Positions 18,170 through 26,958 of a stretch of DNA of 64,000 nucleotides are shown piece after piece. Position numbers and translations under genes: made by a program. Origin of the DNA: Sporosarcina luteola (GTDB taxonomy: Bacteria; Bacillota; Bacilli; Bacillales_A; Planococcaceae); the NCBI GenBank assembly GCA_014204635.1, contig JACHLS010000019.1:1023-65022 (forward strand), read 5' to 3'. The number at the start of each line of letters is the position of its first letter. The first letter of the stretch is position 1. The notes below the pieces were generated by a model. That model was not told where the DNA came from. It did not search any database and saw nothing but the letters and a program-made list of their open reading frames with translations.

Positions 18170-18395
18170 TCTCCTTTTATTTCTTCATTTAGCAATTGGT
18201 TACATTTGCAAATGAAAGCGCGGCAAATTCGAGCCTTAACTGATATGGGAACGTTTCCGATATTTTGGTATCTCTGGAGTGGGCTGAAGTTCGCATATGA
18301 ACTTCAAGAAAATCAGAGGCATTCATTGAAAAGGAAAGCCCGGTCTTTGCCGAGCGGCTTGGCGTCCTGATGAAGGGCAGCAAGCCGTTTTATTC
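18170..18395. other. Leader region of cshA
   Basis: About 225 bp upstream of cshA on the minus strand. Long enough for a structured 5' leader; I recognise no known riboswitch and no firm promoter. Confidence 0.35.
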
Positions 18396-18425
18396 AAAAA
18401 AAAGTACTCTTCGCACAGGAAGAGT
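18396..18425 (-). terminator. Terminator of ddl-murF-esterase
   Basis: Minus-strand stem ACTCTTC / GAAGAGT with a 6-nt loop, followed by ACTTTTTTTT. Located about 80 bp after the esterase stop. Confidence 0.85.
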
Positions 18426-18506
18426 CTCATGTAAATGTATCCAATACTCATAGTAGTTTACCACGCGATTGGCTGTTCCGCAATCAATCCGCTTAAAAAC
18501 CAATAA

Positions 18507-19211
18507 TCAGAAAACGCCGGTGTTATTTCGCATAAATGCGAGGACTTCCGTGAACCATTCATCCGCATCATCACTGTAGCAAATATGATGTTTGCCTGAT
18601 TCGGAAATGATCAGATGCTTCTCTTCAGATCCTAGCGACTTGTACAAATGCTCTCCTGTTGAAAAGGGGACAATTTCATCCTTCTTTCCTTGGACAATGC
18701 ATACGGGTGCAGTGATCTGATGATAATAAGGCACGACCATCCTGTTCAATCTTAAAAATTCTACGGTCGATTGCAGCGGTGTGTTGGCTAGCTTATAGTC
18801 ATACAAATGATAAAACGTGTTCGGCGAGTGCTTTTTTGTCACCGATTCAGTCAACATTTTCACGACATCCCCAAGCAACACTTTCGGACTGATATATTTG
18901 GCTGCCGCGCTCAGCAGAACCAATTTGTCAATCGGGTAGCGCAAGCTCAAGTACATCACAATGAGGCCGCCCATAGAAAAGCCCACAAGAATTACACGGT
19001 CCACTTCTTTGAGCAGTTGTTTTAATGCCAGCTCCGCTTCCATCATCCAGGCTTCCGCTGAAATGCCGCGCAAATTTGGCGGAAGCCCATGGCCCGGCAA
19101 AGTCGGAACAGAAATGTTCCAATCCGTCTGGCCTTTCAGATAGTGGACGAACGGGCGGACTTCAAATGGTCCGCCTGTAAATCCATGGATGACCAGCACA
19201 CCCGTTTTCAT
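18507..19211 (-). CDS. Carboxylesterase / alpha-beta hydrolase (Est30-like)
   Basis: 234 aa. Begins VLVIHGFTGGP (oxyanion-hole region); nucleophile elbow GFSMGG; then KDEIVPF (acid) and SGKHHICY (histidine), a full catalytic triad in family order. Cytoplasmic, no signal peptide. The start overlaps the murF stop by 4 nt (ATGA), so it is the third gene of a ddl-murF-esterase operon. Substrate unknown. Confidence 0.88.
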   Translation of the reverse strand: MKTGVLVIHGFTGGPFEVRPFVHYLKGQTDWNISVPTLPGHGLPPNLRGISAEAWMMEAELALKQLLKEVDRVILVGFSMGGLIVMYLSLRYPIDKLVLLSAAAKYISPKVLLGDVVKMLTESVTKKHSPNTFYHLYDYKLANTPLQSTVEFLRLNRMVVPYYHQITAPVCIVQGKKDEIVPFSTGEHLYKSLGSEEKHLIISESGKHHICYSDDADEWFTEVLAFMRNNTGVF

Positions 19212-20596
19212 TGTACCAGCAAACTTTCCACAACCCGTTCAAGCGCCATGCCTCTCGACCCTTTTAACAGAACGATGGAATGTTCATTCATGACCTTCCG
19301 CAATGCATCCGTAATTGTTTCATAGTCCATTTCCGACCATATCAGTTGTCGATTTTCTTTCCCTTGCTTCTGCAACACGTCATACAGCCATTTCATTCGA
19401 GGACCATACAGATAGATCCCCTTGACGTCTAGTGTTGCTAGATCATCGGCCAATAATTCATGGTAATGACGCTCATTGTCTCCAAGTTCCAACATATCGC
19501 CTAAAACGAGCCATTTTTCATCCCGCAAATGTGTTTCCCGCAAAAAACCGATGGCGGCGCGCATAGATGTTGGAGCTGCATTATAGGCGTCATTGATGAA
19601 CAAGGCCCCACTGCTGTGCAATACCGGCTGCATCCGCATGTCAGTCAAGCGAGCTTGGCGCAGCGCTTCTGCAATCTGTCCTTTATCCAGACCGAGTTCG
19701 TGCGCGATAAGAATGGCAGCTAAAGCGTTTTTCACTTGATGGGCGCCATAGACCGGAATCATGAAGTCGCCCGTTACCTTACCTTCCACGGAGAACACGC
19801 TTCCCTCATCGCCGGAATTCATCGAAACGAGACGGAATGCGGCCTCTTCCCCCGTCCCGAATGAAACTGATTTAATGTCCATCTGTGCGACGCGATCTCT
19901 CAAAAGCGGCTCGTCACCATCATAAAAGAGGATACTGTCCTCTCCGAACCCATCAATCATTTCAAGTTTAGCTATAGCGATTCCTTCCCGCGAGCCAAGA
20001 TCCTGCAAATGTGCCTCCCCGATATTGGTAATGACCCCGAAATGCGGCTTAGCCAAATGAGAAAGGAAAGAAATTTCCCCAAAGCCGCTCATCCCCATCT
20101 CTAAAACCGCCACTTCGGTCTCCGGATCGAGAGAGAGGAGCGTAATGGGAAGTCCCAGTTCAGTATTGAAGTTTCCTTCCGTTTTTCGTACTTTGAAATA
20201 AGGGCTCAGGACACTAGCAATCAAATCCTTCGTCGAAGTTTTCCCATTCGACCCTGTAACCCCAATTATTTTACACGTTAATTCATCCCGATAGCTTCTC
20301 GCCATTTGCTGAAGCGCCAGCTCGCTGTCCTCAACAAATAGTAGCGGAATATCAGCCGGCGGATTCGGTTCATCTATGAGCCAAAGGGCAGCAGCTGCTC
20401 CCTTTTCAATTGCCTGTTGTACATAGCGGTGACCATTTACTTGCTCCCCCCGGAATGGAATGAACAGCTCCCCTTCCGAGATTGTACGTGTGTCAATGGA
20501 AACGCCTGTTACAGTGACATTCTCCAGATGCTGTCCTTTGGCCCCGAGCCAATTTGCGATATCTGTCAATTGCTTTCTCACTTCTATCACACTCAA
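19208..20596 (-). CDS. murF: UDP-N-acetylmuramoyl-tripeptide--D-alanyl-D-alanine ligase
   Basis: 462 aa. Mur ligase ATP loop GVTGSNGKTSTKD at about residue 111; the central domain has TNIGEAHLQDLGSREGIA; C-terminal domain MLELGDNERHYH. It attaches D-Ala-D-Ala, made by the adjacent Ddl, to the UDP-MurNAc-tripeptide. Overlaps ddl by 4 nt. Confidence 0.96.
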   Translation of the reverse strand: MSVIEVRKQLTDIANWLGAKGQHLENVTVTGVSIDTRTISEGELFIPFRGEQVNGHRYVQQAIEKGAAAALWLIDEPNPPADIPLLFVEDSELALQQMARSYRDELTCKIIGVTGSNGKTSTKDLIASVLSPYFKVRKTEGNFNTELGLPITLLSLDPETEVAVLEMGMSGFGEISFLSHLAKPHFGVITNIGEAHLQDLGSREGIAIAKLEMIDGFGEDSILFYDGDEPLLRDRVAQMDIKSVSFGTGEEAAFRLVSMNSGDEGSVFSVEGKVTGDFMIPVYGAHQVKNALAAILIAHELGLDKGQIAEALRQARLTDMRMQPVLHSSGALFINDAYNAAPTSMRAAIGFLRETHLRDEKWLVLGDMLELGDNERHYHELLADDLATLDVKGIYLYGPRMKWLYDVLQKQGKENRQLIWSEMDYETITDALRKVMNEHSIVLLKGSRGMALERVVESLLVQ

Positions 20597-21660
20597 TCCA
20601 TCGTATATTGTATTTTTTTCTTTTCTTCATGCCGTTCCCATGCCAAGTCGATCAGCCGGTCGATGAGCTCTGCATACGTCAGGCCAGAATGCTGCCAAAG
20701 GAGCGGGAACATGCTTGTCGGTGTGAAGCCTGGCATCGTATTCACTTCATTGATCAGCACTTCATCTTCCGCCGTGACGAAAAAGTCTGCACGCACAAGA
20801 CCAGCACAATCGAGCACTTTGAAGGCGCGGATCGCCATTTCTTTTACCTGGTCAGCGACCGCATCTGCAACTTGTGCCGGAATGACAAGCTCTGTATTGC
20901 CGTCTTGGTACTTCGCTTCATAATCATAAAATGAGGCGACTGGTTTAATTTCCCCAAGCACTGAACAAGCCGGCTTGTCGTTGCCGAGCACAGCAACCTC
21001 GATCTCTCGGGCGGTGACGCCTTGCTCGACAATGATCTTGCGGTCAAACTTCAATGCAAACTCTACCGCGGCTACGAGACTTTCCCGATCTTCCGCTTTG
21101 CTGATCCCAACGCTCGACCCGAGATTTGCCGGTTTGACGAACACCGGCCACGATAATTCGGTCTCCATTTTTTCCACAAGCTTTTCTTTTTGTTCCTGCC
21201 ATTCATTCCGAAGAAAATGAACATAATCGACTTGTTTCAGTCCTGCATGTGCAAATAGCTGCTTCATCACTACTTTATCCATGCCTGAAGAAGAAGCGAG
21301 TACTCCATTTCCGGCATACGGGATATTCATTACTTCCAACAGCCCTTGCACGGTACCGTCTTCCCCGTTTGTGCCATGCAAGAGTGGCAAAATAATATCC
21401 GGATTGCCGGCACTGCCATTCAGAAAGTCATGGATGCTGTCCGGGCGCGTCGTTTCTCGAACCAGCCGTAATTCCTCAATTGTGGATGCCGGTGACTTTA
21501 GCGGTTCACCCTTTCGCCATTCCCCTTCATAGGTGATATAAACCGGAATGACATCGTACTTTTCAAAATCGATCGCATGAGTGACCGCACGTGCTGTTGA
21601 CAGTGAAACTTCATGCTCCGCCGATTTCCCGCCATATAATAAACCTAGTCGTTTTTTCAT
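20593..21660 (-). CDS. ddl: D-alanine--D-alanine ligase
   Basis: 355 aa from ATG at 21660 (GAGG upstream); a start at 21690 has its purine stretch directly touching the ATG. LGLLYGGKSAEHEVSL at the N-terminus; ATP-grasp motifs FVKPANLGSSVGISK, VRADFF and NEVNTMPGFT. Joins two D-Ala for MurF. The Tyr/Phe residue deciding D-Ala versus D-Lac specificity was not assigned. Confidence 0.96.
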   Translation of the reverse strand: MKKRLGLLYGGKSAEHEVSLSTARAVTHAIDFEKYDVIPVYITYEGEWRKGEPLKSPASTIEELRLVRETTRPDSIHDFLNGSAGNPDIILPLLHGTNGEDGTVQGLLEVMNIPYAGNGVLASSSGMDKVVMKQLFAHAGLKQVDYVHFLRNEWQEQKEKLVEKMETELSWPVFVKPANLGSSVGISKAEDRESLVAAVEFALKFDRKIIVEQGVTAREIEVAVLGNDKPACSVLGEIKPVASFYDYEAKYQDGNTELVIPAQVADAVADQVKEMAIRAFKVLDCAGLVRADFFVTAEDEVLINEVNTMPGFTPTSMFPLLWQHSGLTYAELIDRLIDLAWERHEEKKKIQYTMD

Positions 21661-21955
21661 TCGATTCCCTCGCTCACCGTTAGATTTCATTCTCCCAGTT
21701 TACCATGAATTAATTCGCTCATGAACAAATCATTGCAAACCTATTTCACAATAGGAACTCTTCTCTAGAACTTTGCAACTTTCAAGGGTGCATGTCGTCC
21801 AATAGTTTGATATGAATCCATTAAACAGGTACGCTATACTGATAGTTGACGTATTTTACTAGATTCATATCCGCCTCCTTTGGAGAAGCGTGAAACTCCC
21901 TCCGGACTCACAAGCAGTCATCCGGAAATAGGAATTGTAGAAAAGGTGAATGCAA

Positions 21956-23143
21956 GTGAAGCTCACAAACAGGCCTGCGGACCGTTTTGACTGGACGCTT
22001 GCCTTCATTCTGTTGTTATTTTGTATCATCAGCGTAACTGTGATCGCCTCAGCCCAGACATCTGGCCAATATGGCGTGAATTTTTCTCTTTTGCAAATTC
22101 GTTGGTATGTATGCGGCGCCTTTATCGTCGCAGTGGCCATGTATTTTGATCCCGAACAATATAAAAAAATCTCTTGGATCCTGTATGGACTTGGAGTCTG
22201 CCTCCTTGCCTTCCTGATGGTGGCGCCCGGCGGAGAAGGACAGATCGCCGAAGTCCGGATGGGAGCGAAAAGATGGCTAAACCTTCCTGTCATCGGACGG
22301 ATCCAGCCTTCGGAGTTCATCAAGACCTTTTTCATTCTAGGGATGGCCAAACTTGTGAGCGCCCATCATGAAAAGAATGAATTGCAGACACTCCGTTCTG
22401 ATTTTCTGCTTCTCGGAAAGATTTTTGTTATCCTTATCCTGCCGCTCGCGTTTATTGTCAAACAGCCGGACCTGGGTACATCGCTCGTATTCATCGCAAT
22501 TACGGCAGCAATCGTTCTGGTCGCAGGTATTTCATGGAAAATTCTTCTTCCTTTATTCTCAACCGGAGCTGCCTTGGGTGCCGGACTGCTTTGGATGGCA
22601 CTATATGCCCAAGATTTTATGGAAGAGACACTCGGGTTTTCGCGGTACCAATTCAAACGGGTCTATTCGTGGCTGGACCCCTACTCCTATCCGTCCGATG
22701 AAGGGTACAACCTCATTACAGCGATGACCGCCATTGGCTCGGGAGAGATGACAGGCAAAGGGTTTCAAGGCCGGGTCGTGTACATACCTGAAAATCATAC
22801 CGATTTCATTTTTAGTGTCATCGGGGAGGAGTACGGATTTCTCGGGGCCAGCCTAGTCATTACGCTCTTTTTTGTTCTGATCTATCACTTGACGAAAGTA
22901 GCACTCGGGTTGAAAGACCTCTTCAGTGTGTATGTCTGCACAGGCATTACCGCCATGATCGCCTTCCACGTCATAGAAAATATCGGAATGAACATCCAGC
23001 TGCTTCCAATTACCGGTATCCCCTTGCCTTTTATCAGTTATGGGGGAAGTTCACTGTTCAGTAATATGCTCGCGATTGGCCTTATTTTCAGCATCAAGTT
23101 CCATCATCGGACGTATATGTTCGATTCCGATGATGATGTTTGA
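21956..23143 (+). CDS. RodA/FtsW/SpoVE-family protein, copy 1
   Basis: 395 aa, about ten membrane helices; SEDS peptidoglycan polymerase family. Conserved features: RWLNLPVIGRIQPSEFIK, QPDLGTS, the DPYSYPSDEGYN loop, FIFSVIGEEYGFLGAS, and GIPLPFISYGGSS near the C-terminus. The GTG start at 21956 gives an N-terminus aligning with copy 2 and sits 9 bases after AAAAGG; an ATG two codons up abuts the ribosome site. Divergent from ddl. Confidence 0.92.
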   Translation: MKLTNRPADRFDWTLAFILLLFCIISVTVIASAQTSGQYGVNFSLLQIRWYVCGAFIVAVAMYFDPEQYKKISWILYGLGVCLLAFLMVAPGGEGQIAEVRMGAKRWLNLPVIGRIQPSEFIKTFFILGMAKLVSAHHEKNELQTLRSDFLLLGKIFVILILPLAFIVKQPDLGTSLVFIAITAAIVLVAGISWKILLPLFSTGAALGAGLLWMALYAQDFMEETLGFSRYQFKRVYSWLDPYSYPSDEGYNLITAMTAIGSGEMTGKGFQGRVVYIPENHTDFIFSVIGEEYGFLGASLVITLFFVLIYHLTKVALGLKDLFSVYVCTGITAMIAFHVIENIGMNIQLLPITGIPLPFISYGGSSLFSNMLAIGLIFSIKFHHRTYMFDSDDDV

Positions 23144-23237
23144 ACCATTGGAAAAATTTCATTTGCCATTTGTCGAAGAAATTCCTGTATAATAATTTCT
23201 TAGGCTTTCTATCCTCTTACTAATAAGGTGACTTCAT

Positions 23238-24419
23238 ATGAAATTAGATAATCGACCGTCGGACCGCTTCGACTGGACCTTGGCCTTTATACTTCTACTA
23301 TTCGGCGTTATTAGCCTCATTGCCATTTCTTCCGCACAGACAACCGGCCAATACAAGATTAACTTCATTCCATCCCAGATCCAATGGTATGCAGTGGGGG
23401 CGGTTATTATCGCCCTAACGATGTATTTGGAACCGGAGCAATATAAGAAGGCGGCGTGGATCATTTACGGAGGCGGCGTCTTCCTGTTAGCTTTATTATA
23501 TGTTCTGCCTGACAGTATGTCGCTTGTGGCACCACGGAATCATGCAAAGAGCTGGTTCCATCTCCCAGGCATCGGCAGTATCCAGCCTGCTGAATTTATG
23601 AAAACGTTTTTCATAATCGGCATGGCCCGGATGGTCACAAAACATCACGAAAAATATTTGGACAAGACGTTGAAAAGCGATCTGCTGTTGCTTGGGAAAA
23701 TTATGGTCCTTCTGATCATCCCGTTATTTTTCATCATGCAGCAGCCCGATCTCGGAACTGGACTCGTGTTCCTAGCCATCACGGCCGCTCTCATTGTCGT
23801 TGCAGGGATTACATGGCGCATCATTTTACCCATTTTTGCAGTCGGAGTATCACTTGGAACGGCGATGCTTTGGATGGCGCTCTATGCGCAGGATTTCCTG
23901 TTCAAGCTGGGCTTCAAGAAGTATCAATTCATGCGGATCTATACGTGGCTCGATCCGTATTCCTACGCATCGGACGAGGGACGCCACTTAATCACTTCGC
24001 TGAACGCGATCGGGTCCGGCGAGATTTTTGGTAAAGGCTATAAGGGCCGAGAAGTGTATGTGCCGGAAAGCCATACCGACTTCATCTTCAGCGTTATCAG
24101 CGAGGATTGGGGATTCATTGGCGCCAGTGTCGTCATTTGTCTATACTTTTTCCTAATCTATCATATGACGAAGATCACGCTTGAATTAAAGGATCCATTC
24201 AGTACGTATATTTGCGCAGGGATCATCGCTATGATTACCTTCCATGTATTCGAAAACATCGGCATGACAATCCAATTGTTGCCGATCACGGGCATCCCTC
24301 TTCCATTCATCAGTTATGGCGGGAGCTCGCTCATGGGTAATATGCTTGCGATTGGTCTCGTGTTCAGTATGAAATTCCATCATCGGACGTATATGTTCAG
24401 TTCCAATGATGATGAATGA
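23238..24419 (+). CDS. RodA/FtsW/SpoVE-family protein, copy 2
   Basis: 393 aa, co-linear paralogue of the preceding gene: MKLDNRPSDRFDWTLAF, HLPGIGSIQPAEFMK, QPDLGTG, DPYSYASDEG, GIPLPFISYGGSS and the same HHRTYMF C-terminus. AAGGTGA precedes ATG. The 94-bp gap to copy 1 and the shared direction suggest one operon and a local duplication. Likely a cell-wall elongation polymerase; division of labour with copy 1 is unknown. Confidence 0.92.
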   Translation: MKLDNRPSDRFDWTLAFILLLFGVISLIAISSAQTTGQYKINFIPSQIQWYAVGAVIIALTMYLEPEQYKKAAWIIYGGGVFLLALLYVLPDSMSLVAPRNHAKSWFHLPGIGSIQPAEFMKTFFIIGMARMVTKHHEKYLDKTLKSDLLLLGKIMVLLIIPLFFIMQQPDLGTGLVFLAITAALIVVAGITWRIILPIFAVGVSLGTAMLWMALYAQDFLFKLGFKKYQFMRIYTWLDPYSYASDEGRHLITSLNAIGSGEIFGKGYKGREVYVPESHTDFIFSVISEDWGFIGASVVICLYFFLIYHMTKITLELKDPFSTYICAGIIAMITFHVFENIGMTIQLLPITGIPLPFISYGGSSLMGNMLAIGLVFSMKFHHRTYMFSSNDDE

Positions 24420-24483
24420 TTTACGGCGTGCAGCTGGATTACAACTAAATCTGGCTTCCCGTCGCCAATGTATCCATAAAAAG

Positions 24484-24524
24484 AAGCAGCCTGATCGAAT
24501 TTTCTTCGAACAGGCTGCTTTCTT
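24484..24524. terminator. Bidirectional terminator after the RodA pair
   Basis: Stem AAGCAGCCTG / CAGGCTGCTT, followed by TCTTTC on the plus strand and by CTTTTT on the minus strand. It serves the RodA pair (+) and the small minus-strand ORF ending at 24525. Confidence 0.85.
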
Positions 24525-24668
24525 TCATTGTGACTGTATATGCGGGTCTTGTATGGGTGGCGCGAGTGCTTTCAGCATATCCAGACGGGATTTCGTCACG
24601 GTAGCAGACACACCGAGTTTCGCCAAATTGGAGATGATCTTTTTCAAGTCAACTTTATCTTTAGCCAT
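24525..24668 (-). CDS. Small hypothetical protein, 47 aa
   Basis: ATG at 24666-24668 with AGGTGG six bases upstream; stop directly before a terminator. Translation begins MAKDKVDLKKIISNLAKLG, then a basic helix-like stretch (TKSRLDMLKAL) and a proline-containing tail ending HIQSQ. Clean gene signals (ribosome site, terminator) support coding. I do not recognise the family. Confidence 0.65.
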   Translation of the reverse strand: MAKDKVDLKKIISNLAKLGVSATVTKSRLDMLKALAPPIQDPHIQSQ

Positions 24669-25010
24669 CTTTCCACCTCGACCTTTCTACTTACTGTTTT
24701 TGACGTATTTTTCATATGGAAGGTTTCATTGGGTGAATGAAAATTGTTCCATTTTATCGTTACCTCCATCATACCACTCCTTAAGGGATTTAAATCTTTC
24801 AATTATGTTACAATTTTAGGTTTTTTGTAAATGTCTTATACATCGAGCCGATAAAGCTTTTAATTTAATTTTTTCCAAGTATGTTGTAACGAAAAGGGTG
24901 TAGGTGACTCCTCTTGGCTCATCCTCAGAAATAAGGCGATATTCTTTGTATACAAACCTATTCAAGAGTAAAATGGCTGTATTGAATTGTATGGAAAGCA
25001 GGTAGTCCGC
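24669..25010. other. AT-rich intergenic region before the MFS gene
   Basis: About 340 bp between divergent genes. It must contain promoters for the 47-aa ORF (minus) and the MFS gene (plus). AT-rich, no conserved ORF, and no element I can name. Confidence 0.35.
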
Positions 25011-26186
25011 ATGAAAAAGGCAATTGTACTATTAATGTCTGTTCAGTTTTTTGTGTATCTTGGATTCGGTATTATCATTCCCGTTCTTCCTGAGGTAGTT
25101 GTCCAGCAACAGTTGTCCGAGGTCCATGTCGGCGGGCTGTTGACTGTATACTCGCTTGCTTCGTTTTTCACAGCGCCACTCTGGGGTTCCTTATCGGATC
25201 GTACGGGCCGGAAGAAGTTGATTATGGTCGGCTTGGTAGGATTCAGCCTCAGTTTCTTCCTTTTCGCATTATTCATTGATAACCTGACCATGTTGTATAT
25301 ATCCCGTGTCGTTGGAGGAATTTTCTCTGGTGCGCTCTACACAGCAGTGACAGGCTTTGTCGGCGATATGACAACGGAAGAAAATCGAAATCAGTATATG
25401 GGATTCCTCGGCATGTCAATCGGGCTTGGTTTTATTTTCGGACCTGCACTCGGAGGAGTCCTGGGAGACATCAGTTTACAAACGCCCTTTATCACTTCCG
25501 GGATACTGACACTCCTAATTCTTATATACGCAAGTATTATTCTACAGGAGCCAAAGCGTCAAGGTGAGGCGAATAAACGGGCCCTTCTACCGAAAGGCGG
25601 AGTCGTACTGTGGCAATATCGCATCCGCCATTTGTTTTTACTATCATTCATGGTCACATTCATATTAGCCGGGATCGAATCGACGTTCCAATTGTTCCAG
25701 ATCTCAAAAATTGAAATTACCCCGAAGCAAATCGGCTACTTATTCATGGCGAGTGGGTTTGTTGATGCTGCTATTCAGGGCGGCGTAGTAAGGCGAGTGA
25801 AAAATGGCAGCGAGGCACAGTGGATTTTAGGGGCACAGATTGTGACGGCGATCGGGCTTATCATGATTTCCTTCACATCGAGCCTGTTCTGGGCCGGCCT
25901 TTCACTCAGTGTCTTCACGGCAGGGAATGCCTTGGCACGAACGGTGCTTGTTTCTTTGACATCCAAGGAATCCGGCGGTAAATACGGCACAGCAGCGGGT
26001 ATGACCTACTCGATGGACAATATGGGTCGGATTATTGCCCCAATCCTGTTCGCATGGCTGTTCACTCGGATAAATGGCGATATTTATTTTATTTCAGCAG
26101 GGCTTGCGATTATTTCTATTGTTTTTATAGTTCTCTTCAAAACATCAACCAAATCTTTACGCTCCATCAAGGCAACCACAAAATAA
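25011..26186 (+). CDS. MFS drug:proton antiporter (NorA/Bmr/TetA-like)
   Basis: 391 aa with 12 predicted membrane helices. MFS motif A is LWGSLSDRTGRKKLI after TM2; motif C-like GPALGGVLGD in TM5 marks the DHA1 drug antiporters. ATG at 25011 is chosen because the first eight codons of the longer frame lack a ribosome site. No dedicated regulator is adjacent. Substrate unknown. Confidence 0.85.
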   Translation: MKKAIVLLMSVQFFVYLGFGIIIPVLPEVVVQQQLSEVHVGGLLTVYSLASFFTAPLWGSLSDRTGRKKLIMVGLVGFSLSFFLFALFIDNLTMLYISRVVGGIFSGALYTAVTGFVGDMTTEENRNQYMGFLGMSIGLGFIFGPALGGVLGDISLQTPFITSGILTLLILIYASIILQEPKRQGEANKRALLPKGGVVLWQYRIRHLFLLSFMVTFILAGIESTFQLFQISKIEITPKQIGYLFMASGFVDAAIQGGVVRRVKNGSEAQWILGAQIVTAIGLIMISFTSSLFWAGLSLSVFTAGNALARTVLVSLTSKESGGKYGTAAGMTYSMDNMGRIIAPILFAWLFTRINGDIYFISAGLAIISIVFIVLFKTSTKSLRSIKATTK

Positions 26187-26226
26187 GACAGGCCGCCGGC
26201 AATCCAGCCAGGCGGTCTGTCTTATG
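26186..26226 (+). terminator. Terminator of the MFS gene
   Basis: Stem AGACAG-CCGCC / GGCGG-CTGTCT with one internal mismatch, directly after the stop; short T-tract. Confidence 0.75.
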
Positions 26227-26245
26227 TACGGCAAGTTTCATGCCA

Positions 26246-26842
26246 TTATTTACACCCTACCATACATAACCATCCCTTTGTCTTATTCTCGTAGAACGTA
26301 ATGCTTTGAAAGCCGATGGCAGTAAGCAACTACTTCATCTCGTCCTTGGTTTTATATGCTTTCATGTGGTAATTCATTTTATATGTTTCGGCTAAGATCA
26401 TCAATTGACCATCCGGCTTTAACACCCTGTATACCTCTTTACAATCGTTTTTTATATCCGGCCAGAAATAATGCGTCTGAACTGCAGTGATGACATCAAA
26501 CTGATTTTCTGTAAATGGGATAGCGGAAACACCCGCTTGTCGAATCTCCACTTTACCTGATGTAACATCAGCTTGGTTCGCTTGAATCGAATCAATTACC
26601 GCTTGTTCTGAATAGTCAATTCCATATATGTGCCCTGACTTATTTAATTTGGAAAGGGTCTGGATCGTTTTGCCTCCACCAGTGCCGATGTCCAACATGA
26701 TCGCGCCCTCATTTATCATCAATTTGTCTATCGCCCACTTGTTCATCCCGGTATGTGCCCGGTTCATGATTTTCAGCATAGTAGACCCAATGAACCCACG
26801 TGGATGTTTAGCTTGCTCGATCAAACGGTGTAGGATGTTCAT
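26246..26842 (-). pseudogene. Class I SAM-dependent methyltransferase with in-frame amber codon
   Basis: ATG at 26842 (GGAGG seven bases upstream). SAM-binding motif I is IMLDIGTGGGKTIQ, followed by IYGIDYSEQAV and a Rossmann core. The frame stops at TAG (26330-26332) after 170 codons (DEMK). After it, the same frame continues 27 codons reading LLTAIGFQSITFYENKTKGW then LCMVGCK to TAA at 26246-26248. That is the typical last strand/hairpin of this methyltransferase family, so the restored length is 198 codons. One CAG-to-TAG change would explain it. The 170-aa product may still fold. Confidence 0.82.
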
Positions 26843-26958
26843 TTTCCTGCCTCCCGTCTTTGCTTGATAGTACAAATACGGCTGCAGTCTGGTAAAGGTT
26901 TCAAGCCGTTAAGGGCACGAGAAGACATTTCCCAAAATATCCTCAGCATTACAGGTTT

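Noticed and set aside
24669..25010. Riboswitch or attenuator upstream of the MFS gene
   Set aside because: AT-rich without a recognisable conserved motif or a terminator/antiterminator pair.
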